The notes under the pieces: generated by a model
Seen by the model: only the letters and a program-made list of their open reading frames with translations
What the model was told of the DNA's origin: nothing
Databases searched by the model: none
Shown: positions 18,328 to 25,349 of the stretch, in pieces
Position numbering within the stretch: position 1 is the stretch's first letter
Layout of the letters: the number at the start of each line of letters is the position of its first letter
Virus record (IMG/VR): IMGVR_UViG_3300046167_000343
Coordinates: 1 to 35,414 of that record
Source of the DNA: a virus
Length of the DNA stretch: 35,414 nt
Direction: 5' to 3' (one strand)
Made by a program: the position numbers and the translations under genes

Positions 18328-18962
18328 TAGAATGGTAGAGCATCATCAAAGTCTACATCTTCTGTAGGCTGACTTGCTGGCTTAGTAGGTATCTCAGTTA
18401 CGGATGCCTTACTAGGGCTACCAACTCTGTTGTTCTCAAACTTCCATCTCATCAGACCAAAGAGTGCTTTCTGTGCTGGGTTAGTGTCAGGCTCAGTTTC
18501 AGTACCTACCGCCATGTCAGTTGTCAAAGCTGGTGCTACGTTGTCATGATACTTAGCAGGTATGGATGAAATCTGTCTACCTATTTCGTCATAGATGTTG
18601 CCCTTCTTGTCATGCCTGTGTGTAACTACTACACTACAAGGCTTGCCAAGAGCAGACTGCCAGTCAGCTTTCTCACCAACTTTAGCTAATGGATTAAAAA
18701 CTTTGAGTAACTTTGTTTCAATACCCATCTCTGTGAGAGTGCCAAATGTGTTGAACTCTTTAGCCCAAATCATACGAGGCTTCTGTTCCCCATTAACATC
18801 TACAGTTTCACCAACTATCTCAATAGCTAGTGTCATCTGATGTGTAGGTTTTTCTTCAGGGTTGTAGGGCTTTTGCATACCCAAGTCTGCTACATATACT
18901 AACCTGCCCTCGTACTCGCCTTCCGCTAGGTTTTCGTATGTTTTCTTTTGTTCATCTGCCAT
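18327..18962 (-). CDS. Single-stranded DNA-binding protein (gp2.5-like)
   Basis: About 211 residues from the ATG at 18962 (MADEQKKTYENLAEG), which has a GGAGA ribosome-binding site at good spacing. The longer open frame from 19025 runs through the promoter at 18997-19025 and can be dismissed. The protein has an OB-fold-type beta core (EYEGRLVYVADLG, HQMTLAIEIVGE, GKPCSVVVTHRHDKKG) and an acidic tail ending DVDFDDALPF, the hallmark tip by which SSBs contact polymerase and helicase. It directly follows the polymerase gene but has its own promoter, fitting the need for many copies. Confidence 0.87.
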   Translation of the reverse strand: MADEQKKTYENLAEGEYEGRLVYVADLGMQKPYNPEEKPTHQMTLAIEIVGETVDVNGEQKPRMIWAKEFNTFGTLTEMGIETKLLKVFNPLAKVGEKADWQSALGKPCSVVVTHRHDKKGNIYDEIGRQISSIPAKYHDNVAPALTTDMAVGTETEPDTNPAQKALFGLMRWKFENNRVGSPSKASVTEIPTKPASQPTEDVDFDDALPF

Positions 18963-18976
18963 CTGTTTCTCCATTT

Positions 18977-19025
18977 TAAATTTTTTTAACACCAATATTA
19001 TAGCATGTTTTAGTGAATGTTGCAA
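18977..19025 (-). promoter_or_regulatory. Sigma70-type promoter for SSB and downstream genes, with A-tract leader
   Basis: On the minus strand, TTGCAA (19025-19020), a 17-base spacer and TATAAT (19002-18997) with an extended TG upstream (catgcTATAAT). The start point would be near 18990. The 12-base element TAAAAAAATTTA (18988-18977) follows and is repeated exactly after the other minus-strand promoter at 22718. The promoter lies inside the last codons of the polymerase gene. Confidence 0.82.
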
Positions 19026-20825
19026 TAGGTTTTTCCAAACTGTACATCACAATCTAGGTTTCTGTTTAACTTCAGTAGGTTATTAACCCTAGCAATCGAG
19101 TCCTTGAGTAGCTTCTCAGTCTGTTGCTCCTCACCCTTCCTTGATCTCTAGGATTATCTCGTCATGGAACTGTGCTGTTAGCTGTGGTCTGTGCTGTAGT
19201 ATGAAGCCTATCCACAAGTCAAAGCAGTATACACCTGTGCCTTGATTCAGCGTAGAGAATATATCCTTCTCACTGCGTAGCTTGTACCACATCTTACTGA
19301 CTGGGTTGAACAACCATTCGCCCTTAGTCTTGACTGCCTTGCTAATACTTTTCAAAGACCAGTTACGCTTCCAGTACGCACTATGTATTGTGTTTGCTTG
19401 TTCATGCGTGATGCCCAACTGTCTAGCTAGCGTAGGTACACCACACCCGTAGGTACATGCGTAGTTACCACCCTTGTAGTTATGGCGTATGGTACTGATT
19501 GAAGTATCCGTACCATCCTTGTAAGCCTGTACCTGCTCAGGTGTAACAGCATTAGCAGACAAAGCCAAGTCAAGGTGTGGGTCGAAGTCCTCAGTCATCA
19601 TCTCCTTAACGTAGTCAGAGTCAAAACCCCACATAAAATGTTGCTTAGTTCTGTCCTCCAAGCTGGACATATCACTACCACATAGCACGTTACCTTCCTC
19701 ACTAGTAAGTAGTTCTCGTATCTCCTTACCATAAGGCTTGCGTGCTGAAGGTATGTTGACACAAACAGCGTGCTTGAATCGTAAGGTGTTAGTCAGTCCC
19801 TGTATCTCTGCCTTGACGTAGCCATCCTCATGACTCTTGAGTAAGCCCTGTACCAAACCAATCCTGTGCTTGACCACTGTCATGCTGGCTAGGTTCTGTA
19901 GGCTAGGTACTTCCGCTACTAGCTTCTCAATACTAGGACACAAGTCACCATCACCTGTCTTTATCTGTGGTATCTTACGATCATCCTTGTACTTGTAAGT
20001 CTGTGGCTTCCAGCCCATGTCAAACAGCCAGTCCTTTATCTGTGGAGTAGAGCTAGGGTTAGGTTCATTGAACCCATTGACCACATCTATCTCTCCATCA
20101 TAATCAAATGGTAGTTCGTTTAGTTCGCACAAGTCCCTCCACTTGATGCCATGTGCAGACAATGTGCCATCCTGCTTGTATGGTTTAGCTGGTCGATTAC
20201 GCTTTGCAATCTTAGGTACTTTAGGCATGTTCTCTGCCAATGCTTTGTAAGACTTGTCGTACTCTGCTTCCATGTCATGCAACAACTCGTAGGCTTTTGT
20301 TACATCCAGCTTCCAGCGTGAGTTTTCCTGTAGCCTAGCGCAGTTCATCTTGTGTGTGAGATACTTAACTAAGTGCTCATACTCTCCGCTATACAACTTT
20401 TCTAAGTATTTCTCCTGTGCTACCCATAGCTTGTGGTTAATCTTAACATCTTCATTACACCTGTGGATGTAAGTATCTAGGTCTGCGTTCTCCCAGTCAT
20501 CTACCTCTGGCTTGGCTATCCCAAAGCGTTCACCCCAATGTGCTAGTCCATGTCTGGTATGCTCAGGAAACAAGTACCAAGACAATGCAAGTGTATCCAC
20601 TATCTGACAAGGTATCTTAGTATCTAGGATACGTTCAATCACTGGCGCATCATAGCGTATGAAGTTATGTCCGATAATGCGGTCATCTTCGTTAAGACTA
20701 TTTATAAACAGTTTCATACGACTGTAACTACCTAGATTAGTAATATTTTTACCATCATGGATAGACATGCAATGTATCTTGCTAGGGTTTACCCCATCTG
20801 TTTCTATGTCAACTATAAAATCCAC
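19010..20825 (-). CDS. Family A DNA polymerase with 3'-5' exonuclease (one frameshift)
   Basis: About 604 residues. The start is GTG at 20825 after GGAGG with ideal spacing. The open frame further upstream is antisense noise over the helicase end. Exonuclease motifs: VDIETDG (Exo I), IIGHNFIRYD (Exo II), YIHRCNEDVKINHKLW (Exo III). Polymerase motifs: GSDMSSLEDRTKQHF (A), RHNYKGGNYACTYG (B), AQFHDE (C). An extra G in the run at about 19132 makes a stop after EIKEG. In the next frame the tail (KLLKDSIARVNN ... FGKTYCNIH) ends at 19010, as expected for the C-terminus. This is the replicative polymerase, working with primase-helicase and SSB. It overlaps the helicase stop by 17 bases. Confidence 0.94.
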
Positions 20826-21672
20826 TTGTAACCTCCAAGTATTCTGTGGTGTGTTCATCATACTGAACATCACAATGATACTGCATACCGAAGTCCCTGT
20901 CGAACAGCATGTAAAACTCACTGATGTTCTGGCGTTCAATAGGACACTCGTCAGTACGATCTCTACTAATACCATGCCCGTAGTGTGCCCACTTCTCCAT
21001 AGCTCGTGAACCAGTGAACTCAGATGAAAGGACACGACCACCTGCCTCATGTGGCTTGCTAGTCTTAGGCTTAGGATTAACGTGCGAATAACAGAACACA
21101 GTAATTGGGTAGCTGTTCACCAAGTCTGCCATGTCCGTCATGATCTCGTTGAGTTTATCGTTAGCCTCGCTTGATGTGTACCTGCTGATGAGTGCAGTGA
21201 TTGGGTCAAGAAAGAATATGTTGATGCCATCCATCATGTGCATCTCCTCGATACAGATACGGATGTCCTCCCAATCTCTACTTGCTCCACGATCATAGAA
21301 CCTAACCTTACCTTGTAAGTTGAGTAAGGTGTTGCGTAACACTTCCTTGTCGAACACTTTGTCTGGTCTGGTAAAATCCTGTCGTGCTTCCTTACTAGCA
21401 ATTCGTAATGCTGTTTTGACAGGTGCGTTCTCCAAATCAAATACTCCAACCTTCTGATTTTGTTTGAGCAAATGCTGGATAAGCTGGTACTCGTGGTGTG
21501 ACTTACCAATCTTAGGAGCGGCCCCAACCACATGGATAGTGTTAGGTCTGATACCAAATGTAGCTTTGTTCACTGTATTCCAAGGGAAAGGGATACCCAT
21601 CTCAGGTTTGACTAGGGCTTTCTGGATTAGGTCGTCATCAATATCAACTAACTCACCTTGTCGTAAGGTAGT
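20809..21672 (-). CDS. Replicative DNA helicase domain (gp4 C-terminal half)
   Basis: About 287 residues from roughly 21672 to 20809. RecA-like hexameric helicase: GIPFPWNTVNKATFGIRP, Walker A GAAPKIGKS, VGVFDLENAP (motif H1a with Glu), IFFLDPITALI (Walker B), VFCYSHVNP, then GGRVLSSEFTGSRAMEKWAH, characteristic of T7 gp4-type helicases (SR-A-E-K motif). The open frame continues upstream to 21759 but overlaps primase sequence. One extra base near 21668 separates it from the primase frame; joined, the total of about 560 residues equals T7 gp4. It is therefore probably one primase-helicase gene. Confidence 0.92.
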   Translation of the reverse strand, partial: TTLRQGELVDIDDDLIQKALVKPEMGIPFPWNTVNKATFGIRPNTIHVVGAAPKIGKSHHEYQLIQHLLKQNQKVGVFDLENAPVKTALRIASKEARQDFTRPDKVFDKEVLRNTLLNLQGKVRFYDRGASRDWEDIRICIEEMHMMDGINIFFLDPITALISRYTSSEANDKLNEIMTDMADLVNSYPITVFCYSHVNPKPKTSKPHEAGGRVLSSEFTGSRAMEKWAHYGHGISRDRTDECPIERQNISEFYMLFDRDFGMQYHCDVQYDEHTTEYLEVTSGFYS

Positions 21673-22483
21673 CTGACTTGAACATGACGTTTTGATATAG
21701 CTCGTAGTCTCTACCTTCCTGTAGCATATCGTTACTGTCTTTGAGTGGTAGGGTAGCAACCTTAAACTGTGGGAATACTTTTAACACGTCCTTCGTGGCT
21801 TTCTTCCCTGCCTCGTCACTGTCGAACACCAACACAATCTCATCATAGTTATTGATGAAGTCCCTGTTGTTCATGATGTCCTTCACTGCGGATGTAGCAC
21901 CTCGTGTAACCGACACGACACTTGGCTTGCCTCTAAAACCTTTAGGTTTATTGTCAAACAAAACTTGGTACAAAGACATTGCATCCATGCGGCCCTCAGT
22001 AATGAATAGCTTTTTACCACCATTACGTTGGGCTATGTGCTGTCCCCACAGTTCAAGACTACCCTTGCGATCACCAACACTAGTGATCTTCTTGTCAACT
22101 CCCTTGACTTCATACCCGACAACCTTCCCTTCCACTCTGTCTGGGTACACTTCGTGGGTTATGGTCTGCCCATCCTGCTCGGATAGTAACACCTTCACCC
22201 CGAACCCTTTACATATCTCCTCCCTAACACCCCTCATTGAGCGTACAGGTAGGCTATCTACGTTGTTAATATCAAACATAGGACTAGGTTTGTACTCCTT
22301 ATATTGTTTTTGTTTCTCAGCGTCATAAGTTACATCTGCTGGTGGAAACCAAGTGGAGCAAGCGAAACACCAAGCGTCTATAGTTCCGTTGGGTTTTTCA
22401 AATACCTGCTTGCCATCATTACTGCCACACTTGGAGCATGATTCTTTATATAAACACTTACCGCTATTTAATTCCATACTCAT
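21653..22483 (-). CDS. DNA primase domain (gp4 N-terminal half)
   Basis: About 276 residues from the ATG at 22483 (TGATG overlap with the preceding stop), preferred over the in-frame ATG at 22489. The N-terminus is a zinc ribbon CSKCGSNDG...CFACSTW (C-x2-C pairs). The catalytic half has the TOPRIM core: LFITEGRMDAMSL (E motif) and IVLVFDSDEAGKKA (DxD motif), with GATSAVKDI between. The frame stops at 21653 just as the helicase frame takes over, with one extra base near 21668 making the stop. It primes lagging-strand synthesis; promoter at 22718-22746 drives it. Confidence 0.92.
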   Translation of the reverse strand: MSMELNSGKCLYKESCSKCGSNDGKQVFEKPNGTIDAWCFACSTWFPPADVTYDAEKQKQYKEYKPSPMFDINNVDSLPVRSMRGVREEICKGFGVKVLLSEQDGQTITHEVYPDRVEGKVVGYEVKGVDKKITSVGDRKGSLELWGQHIAQRNGGKKLFITEGRMDAMSLYQVLFDNKPKGFRGKPSVVSVTRGATSAVKDIMNNRDFINNYDEIVLVFDSDEAGKKATKDVLKVFPQFKVATLPLKDSNDMLQEGRDYELYQNVMFKSDYLTTR

Positions 22484-22662
22484 CACCATTGCCTCAATAT
22501 AGCGTCAACGTTATCCCGCTCTGTTGGTTCTTCTAAGTTCTGTTTTACATTTACTAAGAACGCACGTAGCCCCATCTCATCTATAAGATTAGAAGCCTCA
22601 GCGATAGTAAACACTCTGGACATTTCCTGTCCGATCTCTTTACCAAAGTCATCTTGTGCCAT
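22483..22662 (-). CDS. Small protein leading the primase operon
   Basis: A 59-residue protein, MAQDDFGKEIGQEMSRVFTI followed by AEASNLIDEMGLRAFL and a tail ending in RQW. GAGGAAG sits correctly upstream of the ATG at 22662. The stop overlaps the primase start (TGATG). It is the first gene after the promoter at 22718, so it is likely expressed and coupled to primase. No family recognised; the helical, slightly acidic sequence gives no functional clue. Confidence 0.75.
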   Translation of the reverse strand: MAQDDFGKEIGQEMSRVFTIAEASNLIDEMGLRAFLVNVKQNLEEPTERDNVDAILRQW

Positions 22663-22693
22663 AATAATTCTTCCTCTATATGTTAATTAGCTG

Positions 22694-22746
22694 TAAATTT
22701 TTTTAGAACGTATAAATATTTTAGCATGATTTTCGCTGATTGTCAA
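22694..22746 (-). promoter_or_regulatory. Sigma70-type promoter for the primase operon, with A-tract leader
   Basis: Minus strand: TTGACA (22746-22741), 17-base spacer, TAAAAT (22723-22718) with extended TG (catgcTAAAAT). The start point would fall near 22711. TAAAAAAATTTA (22705-22694), identical to the element after the SSB promoter, lies at the 5' end of the predicted transcript. The stretch 22663-22742 holds no gene. Confidence 0.85.
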
Positions 22747-22937
22747 TCATTATCATTTAGTTCGCTATCAATCAGTACAAACTCTGCCCAATCTGTATAC
22801 TTTGCATCCTCCGATGCAGTAAGTTTAGTTCTGCTTGCATTTAGGCACGCGCTACACATATCTAGGTACTCTCCCTGCGTAGTTATCATTGTGCTCTCTG
22901 CGTCTGTTAGCTCTACGTTACATGCTCTGCATCTCAT
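22743..22937 (-). CDS. Small zinc-ribbon protein
   Basis: A 64-residue protein with two Cys pairs, MRCRACNVELTDAE and YLDMCSACLNAS, spaced like a treble-clef or zinc-ribbon knuckle, followed by an acidic tail. Similar short CxxC...CxxC proteins occur in early regions of cyanophages and other marine phages; none has a clear role known to me. It overlaps the preceding small gene by 20 bases. Its last codons cover the -35 box of the primase promoter. Confidence 0.75.
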   Translation of the reverse strand: MRCRACNVELTDAESTMITTQGEYLDMCSACLNASRTKLTASEDAKYTDWAEFVLIDSELNDND

Positions 22938-23067
22938 AGCTCATAGCCTCCATCTGTTGTTGAAGCTGTAATTCCTCCATCTGTGCGGAGTATTCCAGCA
23001 TATCAAGATACTGTTGATATAAGTGCAGTATCTCCTCGTCAGTTATCTCATGGTTATCGTCGTTCAT
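22918..23067 (-). CDS. Small Gln/Glu/Met-rich helical protein
   Basis: A 49-residue open frame from the ATG at 23067, inside the end of the DUF3310 gene (14-base overlap), to a TAA at 22918 inside the zinc-ribbon gene. The sequence is a single predicted amphipathic helix (EEILHLYQQYLDMLEY, then EELQLQQQMEAM). The compact overlap pattern matches its neighbours, and it fills what would otherwise be an uncoded gap of about 115 bases. Function unknown. Confidence 0.6.
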   Translation of the reverse strand: MNDDNHEITDEEILHLYQQYLDMLEYSAQMEELQLQQQMEAMSYEMQSM

Positions 23068-23311
23068 CAGTTATATTAACCTCGTCTAGTTCGTTAAGTC
23101 TCATCTCACAGTAGCGTATCGCTTTGCGTATGTCTATCTTCTCACACTCTGTAGTGCTCAGGTCTCCGTACTGCTTATGCCCTGCTCTGGCTATGTACTT
23201 GACCACGTTGCCAGCCCAGAAGGGCAAACTGTTACGCATGATGAATGTGATAGGCTCTACTGCATACCTCTGGTAGTGCTCAGGTTGTACTACTATCTTA
23301 TCCTTGCTCAT
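23054..23311 (-). CDS. DUF3310 family protein
   Basis: An 85-residue protein with the complete family pattern: VVQPEHYQRYAVEPITFI, then PFWAGNVVKYIARAGHK, then an Asp/Lys helix DIRKAIRYCEMRL. DUF3310 proteins are common in phages, sometimes fused to nucleotide kinase domains, but their activity is not established. It is ATGA-coupled to the preceding gene (4-base overlap). Part of the early minus-strand operon. Confidence 0.87.
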   Translation of the reverse strand: MSKDKIVVQPEHYQRYAVEPITFIMRNSLPFWAGNVVKYIARAGHKQYGDLSTTECEKIDIRKAIRYCEMRLNELDEVNITDERR

Positions 23312-23496
23312 TGATACCTCACTTGATTAATTCTATCAGTAACAATGTTGATTATACCATTACGCTCAATGCTTGACAACTTTAAATTATTGTCTAAGTG
23401 CTTGATTGCAAAGTCAATTTCTTTACCAATCGGTGCAAATTCTAAGGCGTTGTCAGCGATAATAATTGCTAAGCCTCTGTGCATTGTTTCTATCAT
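23308..23496 (-). CDS. Hypothetical early protein
   Basis: A 62-residue protein from the ATG at 23496 (MIETMHRGLAIIIADNALEF), which overlaps the preceding membrane-protein stop as ATGA. The longer open frame from 23526 would overlap that gene heavily and lacks a ribosome-binding site. Helical, with no cysteines and a short hydrophobic segment near the N-terminus (LAIIIADNA). It is coupled to DUF3310 downstream. No family recognised. Confidence 0.65.
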   Translation of the reverse strand: MIETMHRGLAIIIADNALEFAPIGKEIDFAIKHLDNNLKLSSIERNGIINIVTDRINQVRYQ

Positions 23497-23627
23497 AAAG
23501 CCCCCAATATTATTAAGCCGCCACAAAGCATAGCGACTGTAGCAAAAAACATTATTCCATATATCACACCCACTATAATTGATTCCTGTTTGGGTGCGGG
23601 TGGTTTTTCTTTGTAGTCTATTCTCAT
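23493..23627 (-). CDS. Small single-pass membrane protein
   Basis: A 44-residue open frame too short for usual gene calling. Start ATG at 23627 with a strong GGAGAG site, stop at 23493. The N-terminus is charged (MRIDYKEKPPAPKQES) and residues 17-44 form one hydrophobic segment (IIVGVIYGIMFFATVAMLCG). Adjacent genes share the same leader (GGAGA..TAAACAATG) and overlap, which supports real translation. Possibly an inner-membrane early protein; role unknown. Confidence 0.7.
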   Translation of the reverse strand: MRIDYKEKPPAPKQESIIVGVIYGIMFFATVAMLCGGLIILGAL

Positions 23628-23630
23628 TGT

Positions 23631-23855
23631 TTACTCTCCTCTTTCTGTGTAAAGTTCAGGTGCTTTATCGTCTGCATACTTGCTTGCACGCTCAATTAAC
23701 CAGTCTAGTAGCTGGTAGCACTCGTCATTGTCTAGGCGGTGTAGTGAGTTGTCTGCAAGTAAGGCTTGATACTGTGCCATGAGTTCATCCAGCATGTACT
23801 CATAGCACTCATCATGTAGTTGCTCGTATAACGCTTCATTGTATTGGTTGCTCAT
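23631..23855 (-). CDS. Hypothetical acidic early protein
   Basis: A 74-residue acidic, Tyr-rich helical protein (MSNQYNEALYEQLHDECYEYMLDEL, split by no motif), with NDECYQLLDWLIERA near the middle. The start has the operon's repeated leader GGGGAGAATAAACAATG. Its size and charge fit a DNA-mimic or small inhibitor type, but that is speculation and no family is recognised. Confidence 0.7.
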   Translation of the reverse strand: MSNQYNEALYEQLHDECYEYMLDELMAQYQALLADNSLHRLDNDECYQLLDWLIERASKYADDKAPELYTERGE

Positions 23856-23869
23856 TGTTTATTCTCCCC

Positions 23870-24232
23870 TTATCTAATGTTGTATTTATTGAATAGCTCA
23901 ATCAAACGACTAGCCATAAATTCGTAATACTTGTTGCAAATATTATCTTCCTGCTTTTCCGTTAATTGCTCATCACATGAACCGAAGTCCTTAGCTTGTT
24001 GGATGATGTCAGTGTGCCATATCTCCACGGGTAAACCTAAGCCCTGTAAAAAGTCTGTGGTCGCTTGGTGTAAGTGTACACGTTGAACAGTATACCCGAA
24101 CGCTGTATTTATATGGTCGTGCAGTTGCTCCAAACGTTCAGACAGCACCCCGTTGTATTGCTCATTGTCGTTAATGATGTCCGTTAAATAGTTGTGATAA
24201 TTTACTTTGTATTTTGTGTGATGTAATTTCAT
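23870..24232 (-). CDS. Hypothetical early protein
   Basis: A 120-residue protein. It starts MKLHHTKYKVNYHNYLTDII with the shared GGAGAATAAACAATG leader. His-rich N-terminal half (HH, HDHINTAF, RVHLHQATTDF), then an acidic segment and a basic C-terminal helix (MASRLIELFNKYNIR). The histidines are not arranged as a metal motif I know. Lies in the early small-gene cluster, 12 bases downstream of the gene at 24244. Confidence 0.7.
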   Translation of the reverse strand: MKLHHTKYKVNYHNYLTDIINDNEQYNGVLSERLEQLHDHINTAFGYTVQRVHLHQATTDFLQGLGLPVEIWHTDIIQQAKDFGSCDEQLTEKQEDNICNKYYEFMASRLIELFNKYNIR

Positions 24233-24243
24233 TGTTTATTCTC

Positions 24244-24504
24244 CTAGTTTAATGTTTTCTTTTTAGCGCGCTCTGTCCAGAACAAAAGTTCTTGCATTAA
24301 TTCTACCAGTAAATCTTTTGAGGTTTGGCGACCACAATTTGCACCTATTCTAGCCTGTGCAACCAGTATGCCGCCCGTGAAATCTTGTCTTATCTGCACC
24401 TGTGTAGAGTACTCACGAGACTTAACCTCAACTACTAGTTTACGACTTTTAGCCGCCTCTTCAATTATATCTAAGTGGTCTTGTTGTATCTGATATTTAC
24501 TCAT
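24244..24504 (-). CDS. Hypothetical early protein, paralogue of the 25404 gene
   Basis: An 86-residue protein, MSKYQIQQDHLDIIEEAAKS to a basic end. It shares layout and many positions with the gene at 25404: MSxY.I...H..I.E.A, a central strand with LV(A/L)xA..., a Cys/Thr/Ser turn, then L..L...L.FW..R. Its start lies 30 nt downstream of the predicted cleavage site of the hammerhead at 24529, so a processed mRNA would begin UUAGUC. The ribosome-binding site is GGAGAAATAAAC. Function unknown. Confidence 0.72.
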   Translation of the reverse strand: MSKYQIQQDHLDIIEEAAKSRKLVVEVKSREYSTQVQIRQDFTGGILVAQARIGANCGRQTSKDLLVELMQELLFWTERAKKKTLN

Positions 24505-24528
24505 GTTTATTTCTCCAAGTTATTGTTT

Positions 24529-24608
24529 GACTAAGACGAGGCGAGCAGGGTGAGTAAGTCCGCTCTTTGTGCCTCGTTTCGAGTATCATTAACTCTCATC
24601 AGTTAGTC
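24529..24608 (-). ncRNA. Hammerhead ribozyme (type I), copy 1
   Basis: Minus-strand RNA folds without mismatch into the hammerhead core. Stem I GACUAA/UUAGUC (open end, so type I), CUGAUGA, stem II GAGU/ACUC (7-nt loop), GAAA, stem III CGAGGC/GCCUCG extended by an inner GAGC/GCUC hairpin, then UC and the cleavage site after C at 24535. All catalytic-core bases of the family consensus (CUGANGA, GAAA, NUH) are present, including the A-U pair closing stem III. It begins on the base after the stop codon of the 24609 gene. Confidence 0.93.
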
Positions 24609-25004
24609 TTATTTAATTACTGCGCAAGCTATTATTTTCCTTCTATTAGTCTTCCCTGCGCTCCAGTCTCTTACTTTACCACCCCTCACTACTAGCACAT
24701 GCCCCCTAACAAAAACTAAATACTTGCTGGCGCTTGTGCATATCTTGGTAAATTGATTAACAGTCATACCCTCAACAGCTAGCATATCCGCACTATAACC
24801 CATTTTGAGAACCGCTTTCAATATTGACCTAGTGGTTGCGCCCCTTCTAGGTTTTCTGCCCACTTGCAACATCTCATGATAAGCGCGAGACATTGAGCAA
24901 TCTGTTACTTGAGCTAGTGCAATCACTGAGCAAAATCCCTTTTCCTTACTATCTATGTGCTTGAGTAACGCTTTCTGCGCTTGCTCGTTTGTTTTATATC
25001 TCAT
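24609..25004 (-). CDS. C39-like cysteine peptidase-fold early protein
   Basis: A 131-residue protein. The pattern is GFCSVIALAQVTDCSMSRAY (Cys at the helix start), GRKPRRGATTRSIL, VNQFTKICTS, then YLVFVRGHVLVVRGGKVRDW. Cys, His (RGHV) and Asp (VRDW) match the order and setting of the catalytic triad in papain-like/C39-type small phage proteins. Whether it cleaves peptides is not established for that group. It is basic at the C-terminus. GAGG precedes the ATG. The gene lies wholly inside the hammerhead-bounded RNA: structured RNA upstream, ribozyme directly after its stop. Confidence 0.72.
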   Translation of the reverse strand: MRYKTNEQAQKALLKHIDSKEKGFCSVIALAQVTDCSMSRAYHEMLQVGRKPRRGATTRSILKAVLKMGYSADMLAVEGMTVNQFTKICTSASKYLVFVRGHVLVVRGGKVRDWSAGKTNRRKIIACAVIK

Positions 25005-25028
25005 ATTACCTCACTTTATTAAATCATA

Positions 25029-25341
25029 ACGCCTAAACAATTAAGGGGACACAATGCGAACAATTATACAAGGGTTGCACTTATACCGCTGTGCTCGCTG
25101 TCTGTTCCCCTAAAACACTGTAGTCATGTTTTCTGCATCTGTCTTGGCGTTGAGTGGTGATTCCTCCAGAGTATTGCCGTGCCCCATTGGTGACGTGATC
25201 GACTCATCTTTACTGTTCTCACTCTGATTAGCTCGCTGAACTTGCTACCCTCTCAACCGCCAGCCAATGCCAGCTGTTGATACTCTTACAAGGTTGAACT
25301 GCTAACCCGTGCCGTGTTGCCCCGCCTAATTGTTTAAGCGT
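25029..25341 (-). ncRNA. Large structured noncoding RNA, family not recognised
   Basis: No convincing open frame in about 345 bases. On the minus strand the ends form a continuous 17-bp helix (ACGCUUAAACAAUUAGG at 25341 onward against 25045-25029, two G-U pairs). Inside are nested helices: GGUUAGC/GCUAAUC (25307-25301 with 25232-25226) enclosing UUCAACC/GGUUGAG (25298-25292 with 25258-25252); CAGAGU/ACUCUG (25226-25221 with 25172-25167); hairpin AAAACA/UGUUUU (25132-25112); and GGGGAACA/UGUGUCCCC enclosing GCGAGCA/UGUUCGC (25098-25056). It sits in the leader of the 24609 gene, just after a hammerhead. Not a tRNA, tmRNA, RNase P or group I intron as far as I can see. Confidence 0.75.
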
Positions 25342-25349
25342 CATTTTTT

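Noticed and set aside
20825-21050. N-terminal extension of the polymerase open frame
   Set aside because: It is the helicase gene read in another frame; a GGAGG site with GTG at 20825 gives the exonuclease motif right away.
21640-21700. Programmed frameshift between primase and helicase
   Set aside because: There is no slippery heptamer or downstream pseudoknot evident, and eight other genes show similar single-base shifts, so an indel error is simpler.
25029-25341. Group I intron or tmRNA
   Set aside because: I could not find a group I P7/P3 core, flanking exons of one gene, or a tRNA-like domain; only an unclassified structured RNA is supported.
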